64,000 nucleotides of DNA from Lysobacter changpingensis. Its GTDB lineage: Bacteria > Pseudomonadota > Gammaproteobacteria > Xanthomonadales > Xanthomonadaceae. This document shows positions 48,735-56,998 of this stretch, one piece after another. A program made the position numbers and the translations under genes. The stretch's first letter is position 1. Every line of letters begins with the position of its first letter. Where the stretch lies: contig NZ_JADWPE010000002.1 of assembly GCF_017308985.1 (NCBI RefSeq), forward strand, positions 310,001 through 374,000. Direction: 5' to 3'. The notes under the pieces are model-generated. The model was given only the letters and a program-made list of their open reading frames with translations, was not told the DNA's origin and did no database searches.

Positions 48735-50834
48735 GTGAGCCTCAAGAAACCCCAAGTCCTCGTCCTGTCCCTGGCCGTCGCCGCCGCGCTGACCGCGTGC
48801 GGCAAGAAGGAAGACGCCGCGCCGGCCGCCGACGCCGCCAAGCCGGCCGAAACCGCGTACAAGCTCGACGAGAGCAAGCTCCCGGGCGTGAACCGCTTCA
48901 CCGTCGCCGACCTGGACACCTCCAAGAACGCGTGCGACGACTTCGGCGGCTACGTCAACGGCAAGTGGCTGGCGGCCAACGCGATCCCGGGCGACCGCAC
49001 CTCGTGGGGCGCGTTCGAGATGCTCGATGAGCGCTCCACCGCCATCCAGCGCCAGCTCGCCGAGCAGGCCGCCGCCGACACCGGCGCCAAGGGAGTGGAG
49101 AAGATCGTCGGCGACTTCTGGGCCACCGGCATGGACGCGGCGAAGATCAACGAACAGGGCATCAAGCCGATCCAGGGCAAGCTCGACGCGATCGCCGCGC
49201 TCGACACCCCGGAGAAGATCGCCGACTACATCCGCACCAGCGCCGCCAAGGGCGAGAACTACCTGTTCGGCTTCGGCGCCGAAGCGGACTTCAAGGACTC
49301 CAGGAACAACATCGCCTACGCCTCGCAGGGCGGCCTGGGCCTGCCGGACAAGGAGTACTACACGAAGGCCGACAACAAGGAGAAGCTCGATGCCTACCAG
49401 GCGCACGTCGCCAAGGTGCTCGAACTGTCGGGCGTGCCGGCCACCGATGCCGCCAGGCAGGCGCAGGACGTGATCGCGTTCGAAACCCGCCTGGCGAAGG
49501 TGTCCAAGTCGAGCGAGGAACTCTCGCGCGACGTCTCGCTGTACTACCACCCGGTCAGCCCGGCCGACGCCGACAAGCTCGCGCCGAACTTCCCGTGGAC
49601 GAAGTTCTTCGAATCGCAGGGCGTCGCGGTGCCGGCGATGTTCTCGCTGTCGATCCCCGAATTCCACGCCGAAGTCAGCAAGATGCTGGCCGAAGTGCCG
49701 GCCCAGCAGTGGCAGAGCTACCTGCGCTTCCACACCGTGGACAGCGCCTCGCCGTTCCTGTCTGACGCCTTCGTGCAGGAGAACTTCAACTTCTACAACA
49801 AGACCCTGCGCGGCCAGTCCGAGCTGAAGGAACGCGGCAAGCGCGTGCTCGACACGATCGAGAGCGAAGCCGGCGAAGCGATGGGCCAGATGTACGTGAA
49901 GGTCGCCTTCCCGGCCGAATCGAAGGCGCGCATGGAGGAGCTGGTGAAGAACCTCTCCGCCTCGCTCAAGACGCGCATCGAGAACCTCGCCTGGATGTCC
50001 GACGACACCAAGAAGAAGGCGATGGAGAAGTGGGCCGCCTTCACGCCGAAGATCGGCTACCCGGACAAGTGGCGCGACTGGACCGGCCTTGAGACCAGCC
50101 GCGACAGCTACATCGGCAACGTGCTGGCGGCCAACGAGTTCAACTACAAGTGGAACCTGGGCAAGATCGGCAAGCCGGTCGACCGCACCGAATGGGGCAT
50201 GCCGCCGCAGATGGTGAACGCCTACTACAACCCGCTGCAGAACGAGATCGTCTTCCCGGCCGCCATCCTGCAGCCGCCGTTCTTCGATCCGAACGCCGAC
50301 GACGCCACCAACTACGGCGGCATCGGTGCGGTCATCGGCCACGAGATGACGCACGGCTACGACGACCAGGGCAGCCGCTTCGGTGCCTCGGGCAACTTCG
50401 AGAACTGGTGGACCGATGCCGACGCGAAGGGCTTCACCGGCCGCACCGACAAGCTGGTGCAGCAGTTCAACGGCTACGAGGCGCAGCCGGGCGCGCACGT
50501 CAACGGCAAGCTGACGCTGGGCGAGAACATCGCCGACCTCGGCGGCCTGGCGACGGCCTACGACGCGATGAAGAAGGCGACCGAAGGCAAGGAAGACCCG
50601 AAGACCGACGGCCTGACCCGCGACCAGCGCTTCTTCCTCAACTGGGGCACCGTGTGGCGCCGCAACTTCAAGCCGGAAGAACTGCAGGTCCGCCTGAAGA
50701 CCGACCCGCACGCGCCGGCCAACTTCCGCGCGATCGGTGCGCCGTCGAACATGCCGGCGTTCGCCGCGGCGTTCGAGTGCAAGCCGGGCCAGCCGATGGT
50801 GCGCGAAGGCGACAAGCAGGTGGTGATCTGGTAA
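48735..50834 (+). CDS. M13-family metalloendopeptidase, lipoprotein (first of pair)
   Basis: Neprilysin/PepO-type zinc peptidase of 699 residues. It is a lipoprotein: VSLKKPQVLVLSLAVAAALT then AC with lipobox LTAC (Cys22). The zinc motif is GHEMTHGYDDQG (H536, E537, H540), the third ligand E597 is in GENIADLGG, and the substrate-binding NAYY is present (VNAYYNPLQNEIVFPAAI). The start is GTG 48735 with GGAG upstream; the frame is open to 48489 but that part lacks a signal. A terminator lies 50 bp after the stop. It is a paralogue of the next gene. Confidence 0.93.
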   Translation: MSLKKPQVLVLSLAVAAALTACGKKEDAAPAADAAKPAETAYKLDESKLPGVNRFTVADLDTSKNACDDFGGYVNGKWLAANAIPGDRTSWGAFEMLDERSTAIQRQLAEQAAADTGAKGVEKIVGDFWATGMDAAKINEQGIKPIQGKLDAIAALDTPEKIADYIRTSAAKGENYLFGFGAEADFKDSRNNIAYASQGGLGLPDKEYYTKADNKEKLDAYQAHVAKVLELSGVPATDAARQAQDVIAFETRLAKVSKSSEELSRDVSLYYHPVSPADADKLAPNFPWTKFFESQGVAVPAMFSLSIPEFHAEVSKMLAEVPAQQWQSYLRFHTVDSASPFLSDAFVQENFNFYNKTLRGQSELKERGKRVLDTIESEAGEAMGQMYVKVAFPAESKARMEELVKNLSASLKTRIENLAWMSDDTKKKAMEKWAAFTPKIGYPDKWRDWTGLETSRDSYIGNVLAANEFNYKWNLGKIGKPVDRTEWGMPPQMVNAYYNPLQNEIVFPAAILQPPFFDPNADDATNYGGIGAVIGHEMTHGYDDQGSRFGASGNFENWWTDADAKGFTGRTDKLVQQFNGYEAQPGAHVNGKLTLGENIADLGGLATAYDAMKKATEGKEDPKTDGLTRDQRFFLNWGTVWRRNFKPEELQVRLKTDPHAPANFRAIGAPSNMPAFAAAFECKPGQPMVREGDKQVVIW

Positions 50835-50881
50835 TCCGCTAGCGACACCGCAGGACACGGCCGCTCTCGTCGTCGGCCGCC

Positions 50882-50915
50882 GAAGGCCCGGGTTTCCCCG
50901 GGCCTTCTTTCTTTG
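50882..50915 (+). terminator. Rho-independent terminator after the first M13 gene
   Basis: An 11-bp stem GAAGGCCCGGG / CCCGGGCCTTC with a TTTC loop is followed by TTTCTTT. Confidence 0.88.
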
Positions 50916-50999
50916 GCCTTGGCCCATCGCCGTGAGCGCGGATCCTCACGTCGGCGTTGCTAGACTCCGGCCACCCTGCCCCCCAGGTCCGGAGCCGCC

Positions 51000-53015
51000 A
51001 TGAACCGTACCGTCATGAACCTGCGTCCGCTCGCCTGTGCGCTGATCGCCTGCCTGATCGCCGTGCCCCATGCCGAGGCGCAGAAGAAGCGCGCCCGATC
51101 CAAGGCGCCGGCCGCCCCGACCGCGTGCAGCGATTTCTACGCCAGTGCCAACGCCGACTGGCTGCGCGCCAACACGACGCCGCCCGCGTCGGGTTCGACG
51201 TCCGCGCTGGAGCAGCTCACCGCGCGCTCGCGCCAGCAGCAGCTCGACCTGCTCGATGCAGCATCCAGGTCGCCGCAGAACAACGTGCAGAAACTGCTTG
51301 GCGATTTCTGGGCGAGCGGCCTGGACGAAGCGGCGGTCGAGCGCGATGGCGCGCAGCCGGTCGCGCCACTGATCTCGCGCATCGACGCGATAAAGAATGC
51401 GAAGGACATCCCGCCGTCGATCGCCGCGTTGCACCAGGTGGGCATCCCGGTGGTGTTCAACTTCGGCGCGGACGTGGACCTGCAGGATTTCGACCGCCAT
51501 ATCGGCTATTTCGCGCAGGGCGGCCTGGGCCTGCCCGATCCGGCGTACTACACGCGCAACGATGCGGATACGCAGGCGCTGATGGGGCGTTATCGCAATT
51601 ACATCGAGAAGATCCTCGCGCTGACCGGCACGCCGGAAGCGCAGATCAAGACCGATGCGCAGGCGGTGCTCGACCTGGAAGCGCGCATTGCGCGTGCGTC
51701 AAAACCGCTGGTGGACCTGCGCGATCCGCGCGCGAACTACGCGCCGGTCGAGACGAAGACGCTCGCCAAGCAGTACAAACGCCTGCAGCTGGGCGATTTC
51801 CTCAAGGTGCAGGCCGTCGCCGACGATCGCGTTTCGATGGCGAACCCGCAGTTGTTCGCGCAGCTCGACACGCTCATCGGCGGCCTCAAGCCCGCGCAGT
51901 GGAAGGCGTACCTGCGCTGGCGCGTGGGCGATGCGATGGCGCCGTATCTGGCGAAGTCCTTCCGCGACGCGGAGTTCGAATTCCGTGGCCGTGTGCTGCG
52001 CGGCCTTGCCGCGCCGCCGTCGCGGCCGCAGCAGGTGCTGGATGCGATCACGCTGGCGGCCGGCCCGATGGTCGGCCACGAGTACGCCGCGCGCCATTAC
52101 TCGCCCGCGACCGACAAACGCGCCGAGGACATCGCCGCGCAGGTGCGCGACGCGCTGGGACAGGCGCTCGATCGCGATACGCGTTTCAGCGCGGCGGCGA
52201 AGGCGGAAGCCAAGGCGAAGCTGGAGAAGGTCAAGATCGAGGTCGGCACGCCGAACCGCGATCTCGACTACACCGTGCAGCCGATGGGTCGCGGCAGCTT
52301 CGGCAGCAACATGCTGATCGCCTCGACGTGGCGCCATCGCGAGGAAATGAAACGCATCGGCCGCGGCAACGCCGACCGCCGCTGGGACGTGCTGCCGCAG
52401 GATCCGTCGCTGGCCTACGACATCACGCAGAACCGCCTGATCGTGACCGCCGCGATGCTGCAGCCGCCGGTGTTCGACACGACCAAGGATGCCGCGTGGC
52501 TGTACGGTTCGTACGGCGCGCTGGTCGGGCACGAACTCAGCCACGGCTTCGACAATCGCGGGCGTTACGTCGATGCGAAGCAGGAACTGCGCGACTGGTG
52601 GACGCCGACCGAAACGACCGCGTGGGACGGGCTGAGCCGGAGCGTCGCGACGCAGTATTCCGCCTTCGACTATCCGGAACTGAAAGGCGTGAAGGTCAAC
52701 GGTTCGCAGACGGCGGACGAGAACATCGCCGATCTCGCCGGCGTCGAACTGGCGTGGTCCGCCTTCCGCGCGGCCGAACCGGCTGCCGCGAAGCCGGCGC
52801 AGCAATCGTTCTACAAGGGCTGGGCCTCGCTGTGGCCGCAGCGCATGACCGAGGACATCGCACGCCAGCGCGCCGCCACGAGCGTGCATGCGCCGGGGCA
52901 ATGGCGCACCAATGGACCGCTGCGGAACCAGGCGTCGTTCGGCGAAGCGAATGCGTGCAAGGCGGGCAATGCGATGCAGCTCGCGGCGGACCAGCAGATA
53001 CGGCTGTTTCCGTGA
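51000..53015 (+). CDS. M13-family metallopeptidase, secreted (second of pair)
   Basis: A 671-residue paralogue with a Sec signal peptide (about 6-28, LRPLACALIACLIAVPHAEA) instead of a lipobox. The zinc motif is GHELSHGFDNRG (H511, E512, H515) with E574 in DENIADLAG. The region that should hold the substrate-binding NAY/F reads LAYDITQNRLIVTAAMLQ, so this motif is altered compared with the upstream paralogue. The start is ATG 51000; ATG 51015 is possible. The preceding terminator implies its own promoter. The pair probably arose by duplication and now differs in location and specificity; the latter is inferred. Confidence 0.9.
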   Translation: MNRTVMNLRPLACALIACLIAVPHAEAQKKRARSKAPAAPTACSDFYASANADWLRANTTPPASGSTSALEQLTARSRQQQLDLLDAASRSPQNNVQKLLGDFWASGLDEAAVERDGAQPVAPLISRIDAIKNAKDIPPSIAALHQVGIPVVFNFGADVDLQDFDRHIGYFAQGGLGLPDPAYYTRNDADTQALMGRYRNYIEKILALTGTPEAQIKTDAQAVLDLEARIARASKPLVDLRDPRANYAPVETKTLAKQYKRLQLGDFLKVQAVADDRVSMANPQLFAQLDTLIGGLKPAQWKAYLRWRVGDAMAPYLAKSFRDAEFEFRGRVLRGLAAPPSRPQQVLDAITLAAGPMVGHEYAARHYSPATDKRAEDIAAQVRDALGQALDRDTRFSAAAKAEAKAKLEKVKIEVGTPNRDLDYTVQPMGRGSFGSNMLIASTWRHREEMKRIGRGNADRRWDVLPQDPSLAYDITQNRLIVTAAMLQPPVFDTTKDAAWLYGSYGALVGHELSHGFDNRGRYVDAKQELRDWWTPTETTAWDGLSRSVATQYSAFDYPELKGVKVNGSQTADENIADLAGVELAWSAFRAAEPAAAKPAQQSFYKGWASLWPQRMTEDIARQRAATSVHAPGQWRTNGPLRNQASFGEANACKAGNAMQLAADQQIRLFP

Positions 53016-53046
53016 GCCTGCGGATCGCGGGCGGTCGATGTTGACG

Positions 53047-53125
53047 TTGTAGCCCGCGTAAGCGAAGCGCACCCGGGACGCGGTCGCCTCTTCAACCCGG
53101 ATGCGTTCGCTTGCCCGGGCTACAA
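53047..53125. repeat. Dispersed palindromic element, copy 7
   Basis: Arms TTGTAGCCCGCGTAAGCGAA and the complement ending GCCCGGGCTACAA, with some mismatches. It lies between the convergent M13 and rhomboid genes and is followed at 53154-53179 by a degenerate copy of the second inverted repeat type (CCCGGCGAAAGCCAGG). Confidence 0.87.
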
Positions 53126-53213
53126 GAGCGGCATCGTCTTTCCGAGCAAATCCGTCATCCCGGCGAAAGCCAGGATGACGAGCAACAGCAACATCCCACC
53201 CATCCCAATCAAA

Positions 53214-53870
53214 TCACCTCACCACCCGCATCCGCGGCGGCCCGCCCTTGCGCCGGAACGGCGGCTGCCCGCGCCAGTAACGGATCAGCAACCAGCCGAA
53301 CAGCATGCCGCCCAGATGCGCGAAATGCGCCACGCCCGGCATCGTGTTGGTGACGCCCAGCAGCAGCTCGATCGCGCCGTAGACGATCACCAGCGTGCGC
53401 GCCTTCATCGGGATCGGCGGGATCAGCAGCATCACGCGCTGGTTCGGGAACAGCATGCCGTAGGCGAGCAGCAGGCCGAAGATGCCGCCGGACGCACCGA
53501 CCGTGGGGTACGCCGCCGAGCCCTGCGACACCGTCCACATGCCCACCGCCAGCTGGCACAGCGCCGCGCCGACAATGCACACCAGGTAGTACGTGAGGTA
53601 ACGGCGGTCGCCCCAGACGTGTTCCAGCGGCGCGCCGAACATCGCCAGCGCGAGCATGTTGAACAACAGGTGCGCGAAACCGCCATGCATGAAGCCGTAG
53701 GTGACCAGCTGCCACGGCATGAAGCCGACGCCGTACAGGTCGGCATCGCTGTTCGGCGGCCAGAGCATGAACTGCGCGAGTGCGACGTCACCGATGATCA
53801 GCTGCAGCACGAACACGAGTCCGTTCGCGATCAGCAGGGCCTTGGTGACGGGGGGAAGGTTGGAGAACAT
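53214..53870 (-). CDS. Rhomboid-family intramembrane serine protease
   Basis: Polytopic protease of 218 residues with six hydrophobic helices. The catalytic dyad is visible: the serine in VGASGGIFG (S127) and the histidine in AHFAHLGGML (H185). The HGGFAHLLFNM motif at 62-72 supplies the oxyanion-region histidine and asparagine. The C-terminus is basic (GQPPFRRKGGPPRMRVVR). ATG 53870. Substrates are not predictable from the sequence. Confidence 0.94.
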   Translation of the reverse strand: MFSNLPPVTKALLIANGLVFVLQLIIGDVALAQFMLWPPNSDADLYGVGFMPWQLVTYGFMHGGFAHLLFNMLALAMFGAPLEHVWGDRRYLTYYLVCIVGAALCQLAVGMWTVSQGSAAYPTVGASGGIFGLLLAYGMLFPNQRVMLLIPPIPMKARTLVIVYGAIELLLGVTNTMPGVAHFAHLGGMLFGWLLIRYWRGQPPFRRKGGPPRMRVVR

Positions 53871-53969
53871 CGCGACTCCTTCAAGTGCGCTACATGGTAG
53901 CCGCCGCGACGGGCGACTGCGTTCGCGCGCGATACACGCACCGCGCCCTGGACCGTCGGGCGCGACCGG

Positions 53970-54416
53970 TCAGCGGCCGGCGCCGCGCCGTGCCGCGCCC
54001 CTGGCGGGCGGCTTGCGCGCGGCTCCCGCGGACTTCGGCGTGGAAGCTCGGCGCTTGCGCGCGTCGGGCGGCGACATCGGCATGCCCCACATCTGCTCGT
54101 CCAGCGTCGCCGCGGCGCGCTGGCCCTTCACGCGGCCGGCTTCCACATGCACGCCTTCGGCGCGCAGCCGCTGGCTCTGTTCGCGGAAGCCGCGCGAGCC
54201 CTCCGGGAAGGCGATGCGGCCATCCGAACGCAGCACGCGATGCCACGGCAGGCGCGGGTCGTCGTTCTGGCCGAGCAGGCGCGCGACCAGGCGGGCCCGA
54301 CCCGGCAGGCCCGCGCGACGGGCGACCTCTCCGTAGCCTGCGACCTCGCCCGCCGGGATCGCCCGGATCGCGGCGAGAATCCGTCCATGTGCGTCGTCGG
54401 CAGCGGGCTTGCTCAT
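53970..54416 (-). CDS. Alkyltransferase-like (ATL/MGMT) DNA-damage protein
   Basis: A 148-residue protein with an O6-alkylguanine-DNA-alkyltransferase DNA-binding domain (about 8-95). The methyl-accepting cysteine of the PCHR motif is replaced by tryptophan: DPRLPWHRVLRSDGRIAF (W58). It therefore cannot transfer alkyl groups but should bind and flip damaged bases and hand them to nucleotide excision repair, as known for ATL proteins. An arginine-rich, Ala/Pro tail (about 120-148, KSAGAARKPPARGAARR) follows. ATG 54416. It is divergent from the YbjN/CesT-like gene with only 38 bp between the starts. Confidence 0.92.
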   Translation of the reverse strand: MSKPAADDAHGRILAAIRAIPAGEVAGYGEVARRAGLPGRARLVARLLGQNDDPRLPWHRVLRSDGRIAFPEGSRGFREQSQRLRAEGVHVEAGRVKGQRAAATLDEQMWGMPMSPPDARKRRASTPKSAGAARKPPARGAARRGAGR

Positions 54417-54454
54417 CGCGGTAGCATACCGGTCTCCCCCGGAAGGAGCCGCCC

Positions 54455-54865
54455 GTGCGCAACTTCGACTCTATCCGCCGCCATCTGCAGGCCGCGAAAT
54501 TCCGCCTGACCGACCACGACGTCGATGTGCTGTGCATCGAACTGTCGCTCGAACACGGCACCCGCCACCAGGCGATCTTCCTGTCCGAACTGGACGACGA
54601 CGACGGCCGCCCCTACCTGCGCGTGAGCACCGCGGTGTCGCCGATCACCGGCCTGGACGCGAAACGGGCGCTCATCTTCAATTGGCAAAGCCGCGTGGGC
54701 TACCTCGCGATCGGCGACCTCGACGGCGTGCCGCACCTGCAGCTGTGCGAGAACCGTCCGTACGACGGGCTCGATCCGGCCGAAATCGACCGCCTCGTGC
54801 TGGAGATCGGCGGGCTGGGCGACCGGATGGAACGGATGCTGTCGGCGGGTGGTGATCTGTTCTGA
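54455..54865 (+). CDS. CesT/YbjN-like small protein of unknown function
   Basis: A 136-residue protein not firmly recognised. Its helix-strand pattern (FDSIRRHLQAAKFRLTDHD, then LIFNWQSRVGYLAIGDLDGV, and the C-terminal helix LDPAEIDRLVLEIGGLGDRM) recalls the type III chaperone/YbjN fold, in which a small protein binds a partner. The start is GTG 54455 with a strong GGAAGGAG at 54441-54448. A terminator follows. The fold assignment is tentative and no secretion genes are nearby. Confidence 0.7.
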   Translation: MRNFDSIRRHLQAAKFRLTDHDVDVLCIELSLEHGTRHQAIFLSELDDDDGRPYLRVSTAVSPITGLDAKRALIFNWQSRVGYLAIGDLDGVPHLQLCENRPYDGLDPAEIDRLVLEIGGLGDRMERMLSAGGDLF

Positions 54866-54975
54866 TTCGGGATTCGGGATACGAAAAGTCGTGGAAACAA
54901 GAAGGCCCGCCGATCGGCGGGCCTTTGCTTTTGCTTGTGATCCTGCGAATCACGAATCCCGAATCACGAATCCCG
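54864..54975. repeat. Nested imperfect inverted repeat around a terminator
   Basis: Outer arms of GATTCGGGATTCGGGAT (54864-54880) and CGAATCACGAATCCCGAATC with CACGAATCCCGG (54947-54975) enclose a perfect GC hairpin (54902-54925). Confidence 0.65.
54902..54934. terminator. Terminator between convergent CesT/YbjN-like and PiT genes
   Basis: A perfect palindrome AAGGCCCGCCGATCGGCGGG with completing CCTT is followed by TGCTTTTGCTT on plus and flanked by TTCTTGTTT on minus, so it can work both ways. Confidence 0.85.
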
Positions 54976-54980
54976 GCTAC

Positions 54981-56108
54981 TCAAGCCCAGCCGAAGAACC
55001 GGAACAGCTCGAAGAACGCGTAGGCGATGCCGCCGGCCGCCGGGATCGTGAGGATCCACGCCCAGATCATCTTCTCCACGACCGTCCACTTGATCGCGTT
55101 GAAGCGCTTGGCCGTGCCAACGCCCATGATCGCCGAGGAGATGTTGTGCGTGGTCGAGACCGGGATGCCCAGCGTCGAGGCGGCCATGATCACCGAGGCC
55201 GCGCTGGTTTCGGCCGCGAAGCCGTTGATCGGATGCAGCTTCACCAGCTTGTGGCCCAGCGTCTTGATGATGCGCCAGCCGCCCGCGGCGGTACCGGCGG
55301 CCATCACGATCGCGCAGGTGAGTTTGATCCACAGGTCGATGTCGTTGTTCTCCAGCGCCGCCGGCGAGGGATGCAGGAACGCCAGCCACGACGGCAGGTT
55401 GTCCAGCGTGCCGGCCGACTGCGCGCCGACCAGCGCCAGCGCGATGATGCCCATGGTCTTCTGCGCGTCGTTCATGCCGTGCGCGAAGCCCATGCCGGCC
55501 GCGGAGGCCAACTGCGCCTTGCCGAAGAACGCGTTGACCCAGCGCGGACGCGCCATGCGCGCCAGCACGCCGCCGCTGCGCGCCATGAAGGAGATGATCG
55601 CGAACAGGATGCCCATCACCAGGAAGCCCGCCGCGAAGCCCAGCAGCGGCGAGGACACCATCGGCACGATCACCTTCCACAGCACGCCGGCGCTCTTGTA
55701 GAGGGGCTCGGTGGGCTTGGACCAGATCACCGAATGGAAGTTGTTGCTCGCCGCGGCCACGGCCGCGCCGCACAGGCCGCCGATCAGCGCGTGCGAGGAC
55801 GAGGACGGCAGGCCCTTCCACCACGTGATCAGGTTCCACACGATCGCGCCCAGCAGCGCGCACAGGATCAGCTGCGAGGTGACTTCGACCACGCCGGTGT
55901 CGAGCAGGCCCGAGGCGATCGTCTTGGCCACCGCGGTGCCCCACAGGGCGCCAAGCAGGTTGGTGGTCGCCGCGAGCATCACCGCCTGCATCGGCGAGAG
56001 CACCTTGGTCGCCACCACCGTGGCGATCGAGTTGGCGGTGTCGTGGAAGCCGTTGATGTACTCGAACGCGAGCGCCGCGAACACCACGACCAGGACCAGG
56101 GTCAGCAT
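54981..56108 (-). CDS. PiT-family inorganic phosphate transporter
   Basis: Low-affinity phosphate/proton (or metal-phosphate) symporter of 375 residues with about ten helices. The duplicated PiT signature is present: FEYINGFHDTANSIATVVAT near the N-terminus (residues ~15-34) and GMGFAHGMNDAQKTMGIIAL in the middle, plus GLCGAAVAAA and STTHNISSAIMGVG near the C-terminus. ATG 56108. It follows the DUF47 gene by 12 bp, forming the typical pit accessory pair (DUF47-PiT). Confidence 0.95.
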   Translation of the reverse strand: MLTLVLVVVFAALAFEYINGFHDTANSIATVVATKVLSPMQAVMLAATTNLLGALWGTAVAKTIASGLLDTGVVEVTSQLILCALLGAIVWNLITWWKGLPSSSSHALIGGLCGAAVAAASNNFHSVIWSKPTEPLYKSAGVLWKVIVPMVSSPLLGFAAGFLVMGILFAIISFMARSGGVLARMARPRWVNAFFGKAQLASAAGMGFAHGMNDAQKTMGIIALALVGAQSAGTLDNLPSWLAFLHPSPAALENNDIDLWIKLTCAIVMAAGTAAGGWRIIKTLGHKLVKLHPINGFAAETSAASVIMAASTLGIPVSTTHNISSAIMGVGTAKRFNAIKWTVVEKMIWAWILTIPAAGGIAYAFFELFRFFGWA

Positions 56109-56120
56109 CGGCCCGGCCCC

Positions 56121-56747
56121 TTACGAGTTCTTCAACACGATTTCGTAGGCGACCACGCCGGCTTCGCGGCAACGGTCGATGGCCTTCTCCAGGATCTCGA
56201 AGAACTCCTTGAGCAGGAACATCTGCAGGTTGTCGAGCTGGCCGGAGTAGATGTCGCGGTACAGCTCGAGCATCAGGCGGTCGGCTTCGTTCTCGATCGC
56301 CCGCAGCTGGTCGTTGAGCGCCTTCATCGGCTCCAGCTTCAGGTTGCGCAGCTCGTGCACCATCTTCACCACCACCGCCGACGCCTGCTCGAGCATCGCC
56401 GCGCGCGGCGCGAAGTCGATGTGCTCCAGGTGGCGCGTGGCCAGGGAATAGCGGTCGGCGAACTTCTCGACCTGCTTGGGAATCTTGTACAGCGCCGAGG
56501 CCAGGGCCTCGATGTCCTCGCGCTCGATCGGCGTGATGAAGCTGTTGACCAGCTCGTGGCTGATCTTGTCGGACGCCTCGCGTTCGCGCTGGCGGGCCAG
56601 CTTGAAGGCGTCCAGCGCGGGCTGGCGATCGGCGGCCTTGAGCATGGCGTGCAGGGCCTTGGTGCTGTCGTGGGCGGCGACGGCGGCCTCCTCCAGCAGC
56701 GTGTAGAACTGGTTGCCTTGGCCGAAGATCGTTTGCAGGGAGAACAT
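56121..56747 (-). CDS. DUF47/PhoU-like phosphate transport accessory protein
   Basis: A 208-residue all-helical cytoplasmic protein of the DUF47 (TIGR00153) family, related to PhoU. It starts MFSLQTIFGQGNQFYTLLEE, contains REREASDKISHELVNSFITP and REDIEALASALYKIPKQVEK, and ends in LEKAIDRCREAGVVAYEIVL. These fit the metal-cluster helical bundles of PhoU-type regulators, and DUF47 genes generally sit next to pit. ATG 56747 is preferred over an upstream in-frame start at 56867. Probably controls the neighbouring PiT transporter. Confidence 0.93.
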   Translation of the reverse strand: MFSLQTIFGQGNQFYTLLEEAAVAAHDSTKALHAMLKAADRQPALDAFKLARQREREASDKISHELVNSFITPIEREDIEALASALYKIPKQVEKFADRYSLATRHLEHIDFAPRAAMLEQASAVVVKMVHELRNLKLEPMKALNDQLRAIENEADRLMLELYRDIYSGQLDNLQMFLLKEFFEILEKAIDRCREAGVVAYEIVLKNS

Positions 56748-56998
56748 GCGGAGGGGGCCTCGTGTTGCCGGAACGCCCGGCTCGGTGGGTCTGCGGGGCG
56801 AATTATGACGGTTTGGCGACGAAGTCGCGCGCCCGGTACGGGTTGATTTCGGTCGGGCTGCTACCATCCTGAGGCCTGATCCCCCATTTCACCCTGCCTC
56901 CACGCAATGGACGACGACCCGGAAAGGCCGCCCGCCCCCGCCTTCGCATGCCCTCACGGCCCCTGCACCCCAGCCTGCCATCCTGACGGACTGAGCGC

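Noticed and set aside
48441-50927. An 828-codon minus-strand frame opposite the first M13 gene
   Set aside because: Its content is repetitive Arg/Val/Leu/Gly typical of a shadow frame; the plus strand encodes a full M13 peptidase with a lipobox and zinc motif.
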